Source: Saccharopolyspora endophytica
GTDB lineage: Bacteria > Actinomycetota > Actinomycetes > Mycobacteriales > Pseudonocardiaceae
Length of the DNA stretch: 64,000 nucleotides
Reading direction: 5' to 3'
Assembly (NCBI RefSeq): GCF_018070075.1
Contig: NZ_JAGPXE010000018.1
Coordinates: 62,001 to 126,000 of the forward strand
Shown here: positions 25,880-34,444 of the stretch, piece by piece
Numbering within the stretch: the stretch's first letter is position 1
Layout of the letters: every line of letters begins with the position of its first letter
Position numbers and translations under genes: made by a program
Notes under the pieces: model-generated
Databases searched by the model: none
What the model was told of the DNA's origin: nothing
Seen by the model: only the letters and a program-made list of their open reading frames with translations

Positions 25880-25895
25880 AGGGCCGATAGGCCCT
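25880..25895. promoter_or_regulatory. palindrome AGGGCC-GATA-GGCCCT
   Basis: A 16-bp perfect inverted repeat with 6-bp arms lies between the divergent DUF3040 and aldo-keto reductase genes. It resembles in form the GGGCC-N4-GGCCC dyads I associate with DevR/OsdR-type response regulators of actinobacteria; this is a resemblance only. A second looser repeat (ACCCG...CGGGT, 25861-25879) adjoins it. Confidence 0.45.
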
Positions 25896-26022
25896 CCCTC
25901 CCTCGCCCGGGACGGGAACAGGTGAGCGGCCTGGCCGAACCGGAGCGCGTTCGTGAAGAATCTCCGGTGCCGGCTCGGCACGTCCGGGCTCAGACTGACG
26001 CCTACTGATTGGGACACGACCT

Positions 26023-26970
26023 ATGCGGACCGTTCCGCTCGGAACGAGCGGTGCTGCAGCCCCCAACGTCATCTCCGGGATGATGCGGATCGCGGACAAG
26101 ACCGATGAGCAGATCCGCGAGCTCTACACCACGGCCCGCGAGGCCGGGATCGACTTCTTCGACCACGCGGACCTCTACGGCTTCCGTCACCCGGGAGGCG
26201 GCACGCACCACTGCGAGCGCAGGTTCCACGAGGCGTTGGGGCTCTCCGCGGCGGAGCGCGAGCAGATCACGCTGCAGACGAAGACGAGCATCGTCGACGA
26301 GGAGTGGCACTACGACTCGTCCTACGAGCACATCGTGTCCTCCGCGGAGGATTCGCTGCGGGCGCTGGGCACGGACTACCTCGACGTGCTGCTGCTGCAC
26401 CGCCCGGACGCGCTGGTCGAGCCGGACGAGGTGGCGCGCGCTTTCGACGAGCTCGAATCCGCTGGGAAGGTGCGGAGCTTCGGCGTCTCCAACCACACAC
26501 CGCGGCAGATCGACCTGCTGAAGACCGCTGTGCGGCAGCCGATCGTGGTCAACCAGGTGCAGTTGTCGGTGACGCACGCGACGATCGTCGCGCAGGGCCT
26601 GGCCGCCAACACGGCCGTCGACGACGCGCTCACCCGCGACGGCGGTGGCCTGGTGGAGCACTGCCGCATCAACGGGATCACCGTCCAGGCGTGGTCGCCG
26701 TTCCAGAAGGGGGCCCAGGGCGGGGTCTTCCTGGGCGACGCGGAGTTCCCGCGGCTCAACGCGATGCTCGACGAGCTCGCGGCCGAGTACGGCGTCACGC
26801 CCCTCGCGATCGCCACGGCGTGGATCACCCGCCACCCGGCCGGCATGCAGGTGGTCCTCGGCACCACCACCCCGCAGCGCATCACCGATGCCGCCGCGGG
26901 CTCGGACATCCGGCTCACCCGAGGAGAGTGGTACGGCCTCCTCCAAGCAGCAGGCCACCACGTGCCGTGA
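26023..26970 (+). CDS. aldo-keto reductase
   Basis: This 315-residue NADPH-dependent aldo-keto reductase has the TIM-barrel family motifs: an active-site FFDHADLYG (Asp and Tyr), QTKTSI (Lys), LLLHRPDALVEPDEVARAF (His), KVRSFGVSNHTPRQIDLL and VVNQVQLS. It most resembles the YdhF-type subgroup in length and in its GRMR-like N-terminus (ISGMMRIADKT). It starts at ATG 26023. The substrate is an unknown carbonyl compound. It is followed by a membrane-protein gene 17 bp downstream. Confidence 0.92.
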   Translation: MRTVPLGTSGAAAPNVISGMMRIADKTDEQIRELYTTAREAGIDFFDHADLYGFRHPGGGTHHCERRFHEALGLSAAEREQITLQTKTSIVDEEWHYDSSYEHIVSSAEDSLRALGTDYLDVLLLHRPDALVEPDEVARAFDELESAGKVRSFGVSNHTPRQIDLLKTAVRQPIVVNQVQLSVTHATIVAQGLAANTAVDDALTRDGGGLVEHCRINGITVQAWSPFQKGAQGGVFLGDAEFPRLNAMLDELAAEYGVTPLAIATAWITRHPAGMQVVLGTTTPQRITDAAAGSDIRLTRGEWYGLLQAAGHHVP

Positions 26971-26987
26971 CGCGGACACCCGTGGGA

Positions 26988-27689
26988 ATGAAGGACACGA
27001 CGCAGGACCCTGCGCTCGGCCAGGAAAGACCTGGCCTGGGTGCTGCCTCGCAGAACCGGGCGGAGATGCGGACCGAGTTGCAAGCAGTGGGTGTACTCGC
27101 GCGCTGGACGTGGGTTGATCGGGTCGCGCGTGTGGTCACCGAGGTGCTGCCGCCCTCCGTGGTCGTGACTGTGTTGCCGCTGATCGTGGCGTGGCAGGCG
27201 ACCCGTGCCGCGGGCCCGACGCTGGGGTGGGGGCTGCTGGTGGCTTTGACCAGCAGCGTGCTGCCGATGGGGGTGATCGTGTGGGGTGCGCGTTCGGGGC
27301 GGTGGGACGGGCACCATGTCCGCGATCGGAAGGGCAGGCTCGTGCCCTTCCTGGCCCTGATCGTGCTGAGCAGCATCGGTTTGGCGCTGCTCATGGCTCT
27401 GGGTGCGCCGTGGATGTTGGTGGCGCTGGACGTCACGATGGTCGCCGCCTTGCTGGTCACCGGGACGATCACGATCTGGTGGAAGGTGTCCTTGCACGCC
27501 GCCGTGGCCGCCGGCGCGGCCGTGGTGCTGGTGGTTCTGCACGGGCCGGCCTGGTTGCTGTCATCGCTGGTCGTCGCGGCGATCGCGTGGTCGCGGGTCC
27601 GGCTTGGTGACCACACGACGGCACAGGTCGTGGGTGGTTCGGTGGTCGGCGCGGCCGTCGTCGGGGGACTGTTCGCCGTCCTGGTCTGA
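26988..27689 (+). CDS. PAP2-like integral membrane protein
   Basis: This 233-residue protein has about six hydrophobic segments. Its C-terminal half looks like a degenerate type 2 phosphatidic acid phosphatase: KVSLHAAVAAGAAV at the position of the PSGH motif (SLH kept) and SRVRLGDHTTAQVVGG at the position of the SRxxxxxHxxxD motif, with Ser-Arg and His kept and the Asp replaced by Gln. The lysine-arginine motif 1 is doubtful (RDRKGRLVP). It may be a lipid or polyprenyl phosphate phosphatase or a non-catalytic relative. ATG 26988 was chosen; ATG 27066 is an alternative. It converges on benE. Confidence 0.75.
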   Translation: MKDTTQDPALGQERPGLGAASQNRAEMRTELQAVGVLARWTWVDRVARVVTEVLPPSVVVTVLPLIVAWQATRAAGPTLGWGLLVALTSSVLPMGVIVWGARSGRWDGHHVRDRKGRLVPFLALIVLSSIGLALLMALGAPWMLVALDVTMVAALLVTGTITIWWKVSLHAAVAAGAAVVLVVLHGPAWLLSSLVVAAIAWSRVRLGDHTTAQVVGGSVVGAAVVGGLFAVLV

Positions 27690-27700
27690 CGGGTCTCGGG

Positions 27701-28963
27701 TCAGTTGCGCGGGTTGAAGTGTTGGCGTTCGAGGGCCAGGGCGACGAGGACTCCTGCGAGCAGGCCCCAGAACGCGGAGTTGATGTTCAGGGGGTTCACG
27801 CCCGAGACGGTGACGAGGAAGGCCAGCAGGGCGCCGAGGGTGAAGTTCGTGCTGAACGCCGTGACGAAGGCGCCCTGCAAGGCTCGGAGCATGGCCAGGC
27901 CTCCCAGCACCGCGATGAACGCCGGGGGCGTGGCCAGCATGAAGCTGACGAACGCCGGGGCGAACAGGCCGACGACGATCGCGCCGAGCCCGCACACGAT
28001 GCCCGCCGTGTACTGGCGGGAGCGTTCGGTGGAGGCGACCAGGAGCGCGTTGGTCGGGCCGGTCAGGCAGGTCGAGACCGCGCCGACCGCGGCGGCCGGC
28101 AACGACCAGAGCCCGCACAGGACCGCGGCCACGTTCGTCGGCGGGTTGTGGCCTGCCTGCTTGAGAACCGCTGTGCCCTGGCCGTTCTGGACCACCAGGA
28201 CCGTGATCGCCAGCGGCACGACGAGCTCGGTGATCGCCCGCCAGGAGAACTCCGGGGTCTGCAGCATCGGCTGGGCGAGCCATCCCGCGCTGTCGAGGCC
28301 GAACCGGCCCGACGCGGCGACGGCGAGAGCGCCGGCGGCCAGCGCGCCGAGGATCGGCGGCACCAGGCGTCCCGCGCGGGGGAATGCGCTCAGCAGCGCG
28401 AAGACCGCGATCATGGGCACGGCGACGCTCATGTCCGAGCCGGTCGCGGTGACGAGGTCGAGCCCGAACCGCAGGAACACCCCGGCGACCATCGCCATCA
28501 CGATCGGCATCGGCAGGGCGGCCATGATCGTGCGCACCCAGCCCGTGAGGCCGATCGCGAGGATCAGCAGCGCGGTCACGACGAACGCCCCCAGGACCTC
28601 CGGCCAGCTCAGGTGGTTCAGCGATGCGCCGACCACCACGGTGCCCGGGATCGTCCAGAAGAACGCCAGCGGCTGCCGGTAGACCCAGGACGCGATGGCG
28701 GTGAGGATGCCGTTGAGGAAGAACACCCCGAACACCCACGACGCCAGCTGCGCCGAGCTGAGGCCGCCGTGGGTGCCCGCCGAGAGGATCACGGCGATCG
28801 GGCCGCTGGCGGAGAAGACGAGACCCACCACCCCGCCCGCGACCGACGCCCCGCTGAGGTCCCGCAGCACCCGGCGCGGCCCCGTGGCGGGGGAGGCGGG
28901 ACGTTCGAACCGCTCCCGGTGGACCGGCTTCTCGGTGTCGACGTCGTCGAGCGTGCTGGTCAC
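27701..28963 (-). CDS. benE: benzoate/H+ symporter BenE
   Basis: This 420-residue BenE-family permease with about 12 membrane helices imports benzoate with protons. Family features are VGLVFSASGPIAVILSAG, FFWTIPGTVVVGAS, VAGVFLRFGLDLV, QNGQGTAVLKQAGHNPP and a CLTGPTNALLVAS segment. It starts at GTG 28963 behind AGGGGG. It is the last gene of the LysR-catB-catA-catC-benE strand, 119 bp after catC with a hairpin in the gap. With BenK at 37216 the organism has two benzoate uptake systems in one locus, as Corynebacterium glutamicum does. Confidence 0.93.
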   Translation of the reverse strand: MTSTLDDVDTEKPVHRERFERPASPATGPRRVLRDLSGASVAGGVVGLVFSASGPIAVILSAGTHGGLSSAQLASWVFGVFFLNGILTAIASWVYRQPLAFFWTIPGTVVVGASLNHLSWPEVLGAFVVTALLILAIGLTGWVRTIMAALPMPIVMAMVAGVFLRFGLDLVTATGSDMSVAVPMIAVFALLSAFPRAGRLVPPILGALAAGALAVAASGRFGLDSAGWLAQPMLQTPEFSWRAITELVVPLAITVLVVQNGQGTAVLKQAGHNPPTNVAAVLCGLWSLPAAAVGAVSTCLTGPTNALLVASTERSRQYTAGIVCGLGAIVVGLFAPAFVSFMLATPPAFIAVLGGLAMLRALQGAFVTAFSTNFTLGALLAFLVTVSGVNPLNINSAFWGLLAGVLVALALERQHFNPRN

Positions 28964-29038
28964 GAATCCCCCTCGGGCGGAGAAGATGCCGGGCGTCCAC
29001 GACGGACACCCGGCATCGGTGGAGTCCTGCTGAGAGCT

Positions 29039-29074
29039 GTTGAGCCGTGCGGCGGAAGCCGTGCCGCCCTCAAC
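29039..29074 (-). terminator. hairpin between catC and benE
   Basis: GTTGAG (29039-29044) pairs with CTCAAC (29069-29074), and inside it GGCGG (29051-29055) pairs with CCGCC (29064-29068), with an asymmetric bulge. It is placed in the catC-benE gap and lacks a T tract. It could be a partial terminator or an mRNA-processing stem reducing benE expression. Confidence 0.4.
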
Positions 29075-29082
29075 AACCGTCC

Positions 29083-29364
29083 TCAGCCGGTGATCTTGTT
29101 GGGGTGCACTGCCAGGGGTGTGACCTCGATGTTCATGTACGGGAACAGCGGAAGCCCGGACAGCACGGAGTGCAGCTCGTCGTGGTCGGCGAGGTCGACG
29201 ACCGAGACGTTCGCGTACTCGCCCGCGATCCGCCACAGGTGCGGCCACTTGCCCTCGCGCTGGAGCTTCTGGCTGTACTCCTTCTCGCGCGCGAGGAGGT
29301 CGGCGCGCTCCTCCGGATCGAGGTCCGGCGGGAGGTTCACGTCCATGCGGATGTGGTAAAGCAC
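29083..29364 (-). CDS. catC: muconolactone delta-isomerase CatC
   Basis: This 93-residue enzyme isomerises muconolactone to 3-oxoadipate enol-lactone, the third step of the catechol ortho pathway. LYHIRMDVNLPPDLDPEERADLLAREKEYSQKLQ, GKWPHLWRIAGEYANVSVVDLADHDELHSVL and the FPYMNIEVTPLAVHPN end are diagnostic. It starts at GTG 29364, with AGGAGA 7 bases upstream. It lies 26 bp after catA. The later enzyme CatD/PcaD (enol-lactone hydrolase) is not in this window. Confidence 0.95.
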   Translation of the reverse strand: MLYHIRMDVNLPPDLDPEERADLLAREKEYSQKLQREGKWPHLWRIAGEYANVSVVDLADHDELHSVLSGLPLFPYMNIEVTPLAVHPNKITG

Positions 29365-29390
29365 GAGTGTGTCTCCTGTGGACTGATCGG

Positions 29391-30236
29391 TCAGGCGGGG
29401 TCGAGGACGAAGCCGTACTCGATGGCCTCGCCACCGGAGACCGGCTTCGGGGCGAGCATCAGCTCGGGCTTGACGGCCGAGGCGATGTCGTCGTCGTTGT
29501 GCTCGTCCCCCGGGAAGTACAGCTGCGCCGTCAGCAGCTCGTGGCCCGGTGCCGACACCTTGACGTGCAGGTGCGCCGGACGCCACGCGTGCCAGCCGGC
29601 CGCGGAGATGAGCTTGCCGCAGGCCCCGTCGGTGGGGATCTGGTACGGAGCCGGGCGAACCGTGCGGATCTCGAAGTTGCCGTCGGCGTCGGTGGTGAAC
29701 GACGCGCGCAGGTTCCACTCCGGGATGTTCGGCGCGAACTGCGAGTAGTAGCCGTCGGCGTCGGCGTGCCACAGCTCCACCTTCGCCCCCGCGAGCGCGG
29801 AGCCGTTGGTGGAGGTGACCTTCCCGGTCCAGGTCAGCGGCGTGCCCGATTCGTTCTCCCGCATCGGGACCGACCCGCTGGAGCCCTGCTCGGGGGCGTC
29901 CGGGACGTAGTACGGGCCCTCGATGGTGCCCTTGTTGCCCTCGCGGTGTTCGGTGGCGACCTCCTCGACGACGTGCTCGACCCAGACGTCGAGGAACAGC
30001 GGCCACTCGCCGTCCTCGCCGACGCTGATCAGCCACGCCTTGAGGGCGTTGTACTCGTCGTAGGTCACCTTGTGCTTGCGGATCGTCTCGTGGACGGCCT
30101 CCAGCACCTCGCGGGCGAGGGTGCTGACGCGCTCGGGCGGCGTGTTCTCCACGCCGACCAGCTTGTCGCTCTTGAACCGCTCGGTGGCGTTGGCGCCGGA
30201 AGCGGCGGCGGTGGCCGCATCAGAAGCGGTGGTCAT
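29391..30236 (-). CDS. catA: catechol 1,2-dioxygenase CatA
   Basis: This 281-residue non-haem Fe(III) intradiol dioxygenase opens catechol to cis,cis-muconate. The iron ligands can be placed on two Tyr (IEGPYYVPDAPEQ and the ADADGYYSQF region) and two His (HAWRPAHLHVKV). An N-terminal helical dimerisation domain (RVSTLAREVLEAVHETIRKHKVTYDEYNALKAWL) precedes the beta core. It starts at ATG 30236 behind AGGAGG. It lies 25 bp downstream of catB in the same operon. Confidence 0.96.
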   Translation of the reverse strand: MTTASDAATAAASGANATERFKSDKLVGVENTPPERVSTLAREVLEAVHETIRKHKVTYDEYNALKAWLISVGEDGEWPLFLDVWVEHVVEEVATEHREGNKGTIEGPYYVPDAPEQGSSGSVPMRENESGTPLTWTGKVTSTNGSALAGAKVELWHADADGYYSQFAPNIPEWNLRASFTTDADGNFEIRTVRPAPYQIPTDGACGKLISAAGWHAWRPAHLHVKVSAPGHELLTAQLYFPGDEHNDDDIASAVKPELMLAPKPVSGGEAIEYGFVLDPA

Positions 30237-30261
30237 GGAATCCTCCTCGATTCGTGGTGGG

Positions 30262-31365
30262 TCAGGAGTCCTGGCGGTAGTGCCGGAGCTTGTCGGGATC
30301 GAGTTCGGCGCCGAGACCGGCGCCGGGTCGGACGGTGAGCTCACCGTCGCTGATGCGCAGCGGTTCGGCCAGCAGGTCGTCGCTCATGTCCAGGAAGTTG
30401 GACAGCTCGCCGGCCCGGCGGGAGGTCAGCGAGTAGGCGGCGCCGAAGGCGACGCTGCACAGGGAGCCGAGCTGGCCGTCGATCTGGTTGCCCATCACGA
30501 CCTCCAGCCCGAGCCCTTCGGCGAGGTGGTGGGTGCGCTGGGAGCGGGTGAACCCGGTCCGCGCGGTCTTGATGCTCACCGCCGTGGCAGAACCGCCGAG
30601 GATCTCCCGGGTGACGTCGGCGGGGGAGACGGCGGATTCGTCGGCGATGAACGGCACGTCGAGCTGCTGCACCAGCCAGCGCCGCCCGAGCACGTCGTCG
30701 GCCGGGCACAGCTCCTCGGCGAAGAGCAGGTCGAGGTCGGCCATCTCCTTCATGGCGCGCGCGGACTCGGCGGCCGTCCAGCCCCGGTTGCCGTCGACGT
30801 AGAGCTCGACGGAGTCGCCGAGCCCTTCGCGCAGCGCGCGCACCACGGCGGTGTCCAGGAACACCGGACGGCGACCGACCTTGACCTTGAACGTGGTGAT
30901 TCCGTAGTTGTCGCGCATCTTCTCGGCCTCGGCCAGCATCGCGGCCGGCTCGTCGAAGCCGAGCATGTGCGACACCCGCATCCGGTCGGTGAAGCCGCCG
31001 AGCAACTCGGTCACCGACACGTCGAGGGTGCGGCCGAGCGCGTCCCACATCGCCATGTCGATGGCCGACTTCGCGGTCGGGTTCCCGACGGTGCGCCCGA
31101 GCCTGGCGTGCGCGGTCTCGCGGTCCAGCAGGCTCAGGCCCACCAGCTGCGGAGCGAAGATCGAGTCGATGACGGCGACGATCCCGGCCTGGGTCTCGCC
31201 GTAGGTGAACGGCCGCGGCGGTGCCTCGGCCACGCCGACGATCCCGTCGTCGGTGTGCACCCGCACCAGCACGTGCTCGGCGGCGTGCACCTCGCCGGAG
31301 GCGAAGCGCAGCGGCTTGCGGTACGGGATGGCGAACGGGATCGCTTCCACCTGGGTGATCTTCAT
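30262..31365 (-). CDS. catB: muconate cycloisomerase CatB
   Basis: This 367-residue enolase-superfamily enzyme lactonises cis,cis-muconate to muconolactone. The catalytic lysine motif KVKVG is present after TTF, and the metal ligands fall in ELYVDGNRGW (Asp), FAEELCP (Glu) and IADESA (Asp). The N-terminal capping domain ends near LLDRETAHARLGR. The ATG start overlaps the stop of the upstream LysR gene by 4 nt, so both are translated from one message. Confidence 0.95.
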   Translation of the reverse strand: MKITQVEAIPFAIPYRKPLRFASGEVHAAEHVLVRVHTDDGIVGVAEAPPRPFTYGETQAGIVAVIDSIFAPQLVGLSLLDRETAHARLGRTVGNPTAKSAIDMAMWDALGRTLDVSVTELLGGFTDRMRVSHMLGFDEPAAMLAEAEKMRDNYGITTFKVKVGRRPVFLDTAVVRALREGLGDSVELYVDGNRGWTAAESARAMKEMADLDLLFAEELCPADDVLGRRWLVQQLDVPFIADESAVSPADVTREILGGSATAVSIKTARTGFTRSQRTHHLAEGLGLEVVMGNQIDGQLGSLCSVAFGAAYSLTSRRAGELSNFLDMSDDLLAEPLRISDGELTVRPGAGLGAELDPDKLRHYRQDS

Positions 31366-32270
31366 GAACCGGCCTCTGCTGGTGGTCGTGCGGACGGGAA
31401 GACGTCCTCCAATTCGGCGAGGACTGTGTTGACCAGGGGCGAGCTGGTCTCGCGGTGCCAGGCCAGCGCCAGCTCGACGGTCGCCGCGCCGGCGAGGTCC
31501 CGGAACACCACCCCGGCCAGCGGCAGCGAGCGCGCCGAAGCCGGAACGACCCCGACTCCCAGACCGCCCGCGACGAGGGCGAGCAGTGCCGCGGTCCCCG
31601 GGGCCTGGTGCTGCTGGTGCGGGGTGAACCCGGCGTCCCGGCAGCTGCGCAGCACCGCCGCGTGCACGACGGAGTTGCGCCCGTCGTAGGTCACCAGCGG
31701 TTCGGCCCGCAGATCGGTCGTGGCCACCACGGGCTCGACGGCCAGCCGGTGGTCGGCGGGCACCGCCAGCACCAGCGGCTCGACCTCGATCACGCGGTAG
31801 TCGATGTCGTCACCGGTCACCGGCGGCCGGAGCACGCCGACGCCCAGCGAACCGTCGCGCAGCTGCTCGCACTGCTCGGCGGTGAGGAGTTCGGCGTGCA
31901 CCTCCAGCTCGACCTGCGGAACGCGCTGGGCCAGCGCCCGGGCGAGGTGCGGCAGGTGGGAGAACGCGGCCGTGCCGGTGAACCCGACCCGGACGAGCCC
32001 CAGCTGCCCCTCGCCGATGCGCTGCACTCCGCGCACCCCGGCGTCGACGGCGGCGAGCACCCGCTGGGCCTCGCCCAGGAAGAACTCGCCCGCCGGTGTC
32101 ACGCGGACCTGCCGGGTCGTGCGGGCCAGCAGCGCGACGCCGAGCTCGTCCTCCAGCTGGCGGACGGTGTGCGAGAGCGCGGGCTGGGCGATGTGCAGCT
32201 GCTCGGCGGCGCGACCGAAGTGGCACGTCTCGGCGACGGTGACGAAGTAGCGCAGGTGGCGAAGCTCCAC
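31362..32270 (-). CDS. LysR family regulator of the cat operon (CatR/BenM-like)
   Basis: This 302-residue LysR regulator starts MELRHLRYFVTVAETCHFGRAAEQLHIAQPALSHTVRQLEDELG, the form of the CatR/CatM/BenM subgroup, and has an effector domain with GLVRVGFTGTAAFSHLP. Its gene is the first of the cat strand and overlaps catB by 4 nt. Placing it inside the operon rather than divergent to it implies autoregulation together with catBAC. It probably also acts on the divergent benA promoter 240 bp away. Muconate is the usual effector of relatives; here that is inference. Confidence 0.92.
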   Translation of the reverse strand: MELRHLRYFVTVAETCHFGRAAEQLHIAQPALSHTVRQLEDELGVALLARTTRQVRVTPAGEFFLGEAQRVLAAVDAGVRGVQRIGEGQLGLVRVGFTGTAAFSHLPHLARALAQRVPQVELEVHAELLTAEQCEQLRDGSLGVGVLRPPVTGDDIDYRVIEVEPLVLAVPADHRLAVEPVVATTDLRAEPLVTYDGRNSVVHAAVLRSCRDAGFTPHQQHQAPGTAALLALVAGGLGVGVVPASARSLPLAGVVFRDLAGAATVELALAWHRETSSPLVNTVLAELEDVFPSARPPAEAGS

Positions 32271-32511
32271 GGCGGGCCTCCTCCCTCGTCCTCGTCGCCG
32301 ATTTTTCTCACGGTAGGCAACCCGCTCATCGAAGACAAAGACTTGGTTTCGCTCGATTGATAAACAGCGTGGATGAATAACACCCTAAGCCAGGTCTGGG
32401 TATTTGCCTGGTGTGACCGGCACCACGAGGTGTCATGGTTCCCAGTCATGCCACGGCGGCCAGTTGTCGCCGCGAGGCCGATCAGAGTCGATCTGGGCCG
32501 TTGGAGGATCC
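32271..32511. promoter_or_regulatory. ben/cat divergent promoter region
   Basis: This 241-bp region between the divergent cat and ben operons is AT-richer in its middle (about 32325-32405). It contains CCAGG-N12-CCTGG (32390-32411) and TGGTG-N7-CACCA (32409-32425), two overlapping inverted repeats that could be LysR or BenR sites. A classic T-N11-A box is not clear. GGAGG at 32503-32507 is the benA ribosome site. Confidence 0.5.
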
Positions 32512-33876
32512 ATGACCGAGATGCTGAACCACGTGTCCGCCGTCGTCGCAGACGCTGTCGTGGAGGACCGCGAGGCCGGGGTGTACCGGGCCAACCGCCG
32601 GATCTTCACCGACGAGGAGATCTTCGAACTCGAGATGAAGCACATCTTCGAGGGCAACTGGATCTACCTCGCCCACGAGAGCCAGCTGCCGAACCCGGGT
32701 GACTACTTCACGACCTACATCGGCCGCCAGCCGGTGGTCATCACCCGCGACAAGGACGGCGAGCTGCACCTGCTGATCAACGCCTGCGCTCACCGCGGTG
32801 CGATGATCTGCCGCCGCAAGGCCGACAACCGCACGACGTTGACGTGCCCGTTCCACGGCTGGACGTTCCGCAACGACGGCAAGCTGCTCAAGGTCAAGGA
32901 CCCCGACGGCGCCGGCTACCCGGACTCGTTCGACACCGGCGGCTCGCACGACATGACCAAGGTCGCCCGCTTCGACTCCTACCGCGGTTTCCTGTTCGGC
33001 AGCCTCAACCCCGACGTGAAGCCGCTGAGCGAGCACCTGGGCGACACCACCAAGGTCATCGACATGCTCGTCGACCAGTCCCCGGACGGGCTGGAGGTGC
33101 TGCGCGGCGCGTCCACCTACACCTTCGACGGCAACTGGAAGGTGCAGGCCGAGAACGGCGCCGACGGCTACCACGTCACCGCCACGCACTGGAACTACGC
33201 GGCGACCACGGCCCGGCGCGGCACCGGCGAGTCCAAGAACAGCACCAAGACCCTCGACGCGGGCAGCTGGGGCAAGTCCGGCGGTGGCTACTGGTCCTAC
33301 CCCAACGGTCACCTGTGCCTGTGGACGTGGGCGGGCAACCCGCAGGACCGCCCCCTGTGGGACCGCATGGACGAGCTCAAGGAGGAGTTCGGCGAGGCCA
33401 AGGGCGAGTTCATGGTTCGCGGCTCCCGCAACCTGTGCCTGTACCCCAACGTGTACCTGATGGACCAGTTCTCCACGCAGATCAGGCACTTCCGGCCGAT
33501 CGCGCCGGACAAGACCGAGGTCACCATCTACTGCATCGCCCCCAAGGGCGAGAGCGCCGAGGCGCGGGCCTGGCGGATCCGACAGTACGAGGACTTCTTC
33601 AACGCCTCCGGCATGGCCACTCCCGACGACCTGGAGGAGTTCCGCTCCTGCCAGCTCACCTTCCGCGCCACCGCCGCGCCGTGGAACGACATGAGCCGCG
33701 GGGCCGAGCACTGGCTCACCGGCCCCGACGAGGTCGCAGAAGCACTCGACATGCCGGGCGTGATCTCGGCGGGCAAGAAGAACGAGGACGAGGGCCTCTA
33801 CCCGGTGCAGCACGGCTACTGGCAGCAGACCATGCAGGCCGCCATCGCCGCCGAACGCGCCGCCGAATCCCAGTGA
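32512..33876 (+). CDS. benA: benzoate 1,2-dioxygenase large subunit BenA
   Basis: This 454-residue oxygenase alpha subunit holds a Rieske cluster (C92-A-H94 and C112-P-F-H115) and a mononuclear iron site including H221 and H226 ([14 protein letters not shown]). With BenB and the BenC reductase it converts benzoate to the cis-1,2-diol carboxylate. It starts at ATG 32512, with GGAGG 4 bases before it. It is followed by benB after 26 bp. Full length, with no missing ligand among those I can place. Confidence 0.97.
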   Translation: MTEMLNHVSAVVADAVVEDREAGVYRANRRIFTDEEIFELEMKHIFEGNWIYLAHESQLPNPGDYFTTYIGRQPVVITRDKDGELHLLINACAHRGAMICRRKADNRTTLTCPFHGWTFRNDGKLLKVKDPDGAGYPDSFDTGGSHDMTKVARFDSYRGFLFGSLNPDVKPLSEHLGDTTKVIDMLVDQSPDGLEVLRGASTYTFDGNWKVQAENGADGYHVTATHWNYAATTARRGTGESKNSTKTLDAGSWGKSGGGYWSYPNGHLCLWTWAGNPQDRPLWDRMDELKEEFGEAKGEFMVRGSRNLCLYPNVYLMDQFSTQIRHFRPIAPDKTEVTIYCIAPKGESAEARAWRIRQYEDFFNASGMATPDDLEEFRSCQLTFRATAAPWNDMSRGAEHWLTGPDEVAEALDMPGVISAGKKNEDEGLYPVQHGYWQQTMQAAIAAERAAESQ

Positions 33877-33902
33877 CCCCCTCTGCGCCAGGAGAGTTCC
33901 CG

Positions 33903-34433
33903 ATGACCGTCCACGCTGACGCCACCGCCACCACCACCGGAAAGCCGATCACCCAGCAGGACATCGAGCAGTTCCTCTACCGCGAAGCCCGCTACCTCGA
34001 CGACCGCGAGTTCGAGAAGTGGCTGGAGTGCTACGCCGACGACGTCGTCTACTGGATGCCCTCGTGGGGCGATGACGACCTTCTCACCGAAGATCCGCAG
34101 ACCGACATCTCGCTGATCTACTACCCGAACAAGGGCGGCCTGGAGGACCGGGTCTTCCGCATCCGCACCGAGCGCTCCAGCGCCACCTCGATCCCGGAAC
34201 CGCGCACGAGCCACAACATCAGCAACGTCGAGCTGATCGAGCGCCGCGGCGACATCGTGGACGTGCGCTTCAACTGGCACACCATGTACTTCCGGTACAA
34301 GACCGTGGACCCGTACTACGGGACGTCGTTCTACACCATCGACTTCTCCGGACCGGCGCCGCTGATCCGCCGGAAGACCGTGGTGCTCAAGAACGACTAC
34401 ATCCACCACGTCGTCGACGTGTACCACATCTGA
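33903..34433 (+). CDS. benB: benzoate 1,2-dioxygenase small subunit BenB
   Basis: This 176-residue beta subunit of the ring-hydroxylating dioxygenase has structural role and an NTF2-like fold. Typical blocks are IEQFLYREARYLDDREFEKWLECYADDVVYWMP, DRVFRIRTERSSATSIPEPRTSHNISNVEL and the YIHHVVDVYHI end. It starts at ATG 33903 after GGAGAG. It ends 11 bp before the BenC-FCD-BenD fusion gene. Confidence 0.95.
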   Translation: MTVHADATATTTGKPITQQDIEQFLYREARYLDDREFEKWLECYADDVVYWMPSWGDDDLLTEDPQTDISLIYYPNKGGLEDRVFRIRTERSSATSIPEPRTSHNISNVELIERRGDIVDVRFNWHTMYFRYKTVDPYYGTSFYTIDFSGPAPLIRRKTVVLKNDYIHHVVDVYHI

Positions 34434-34444
34434 GCGAGGCGGCC

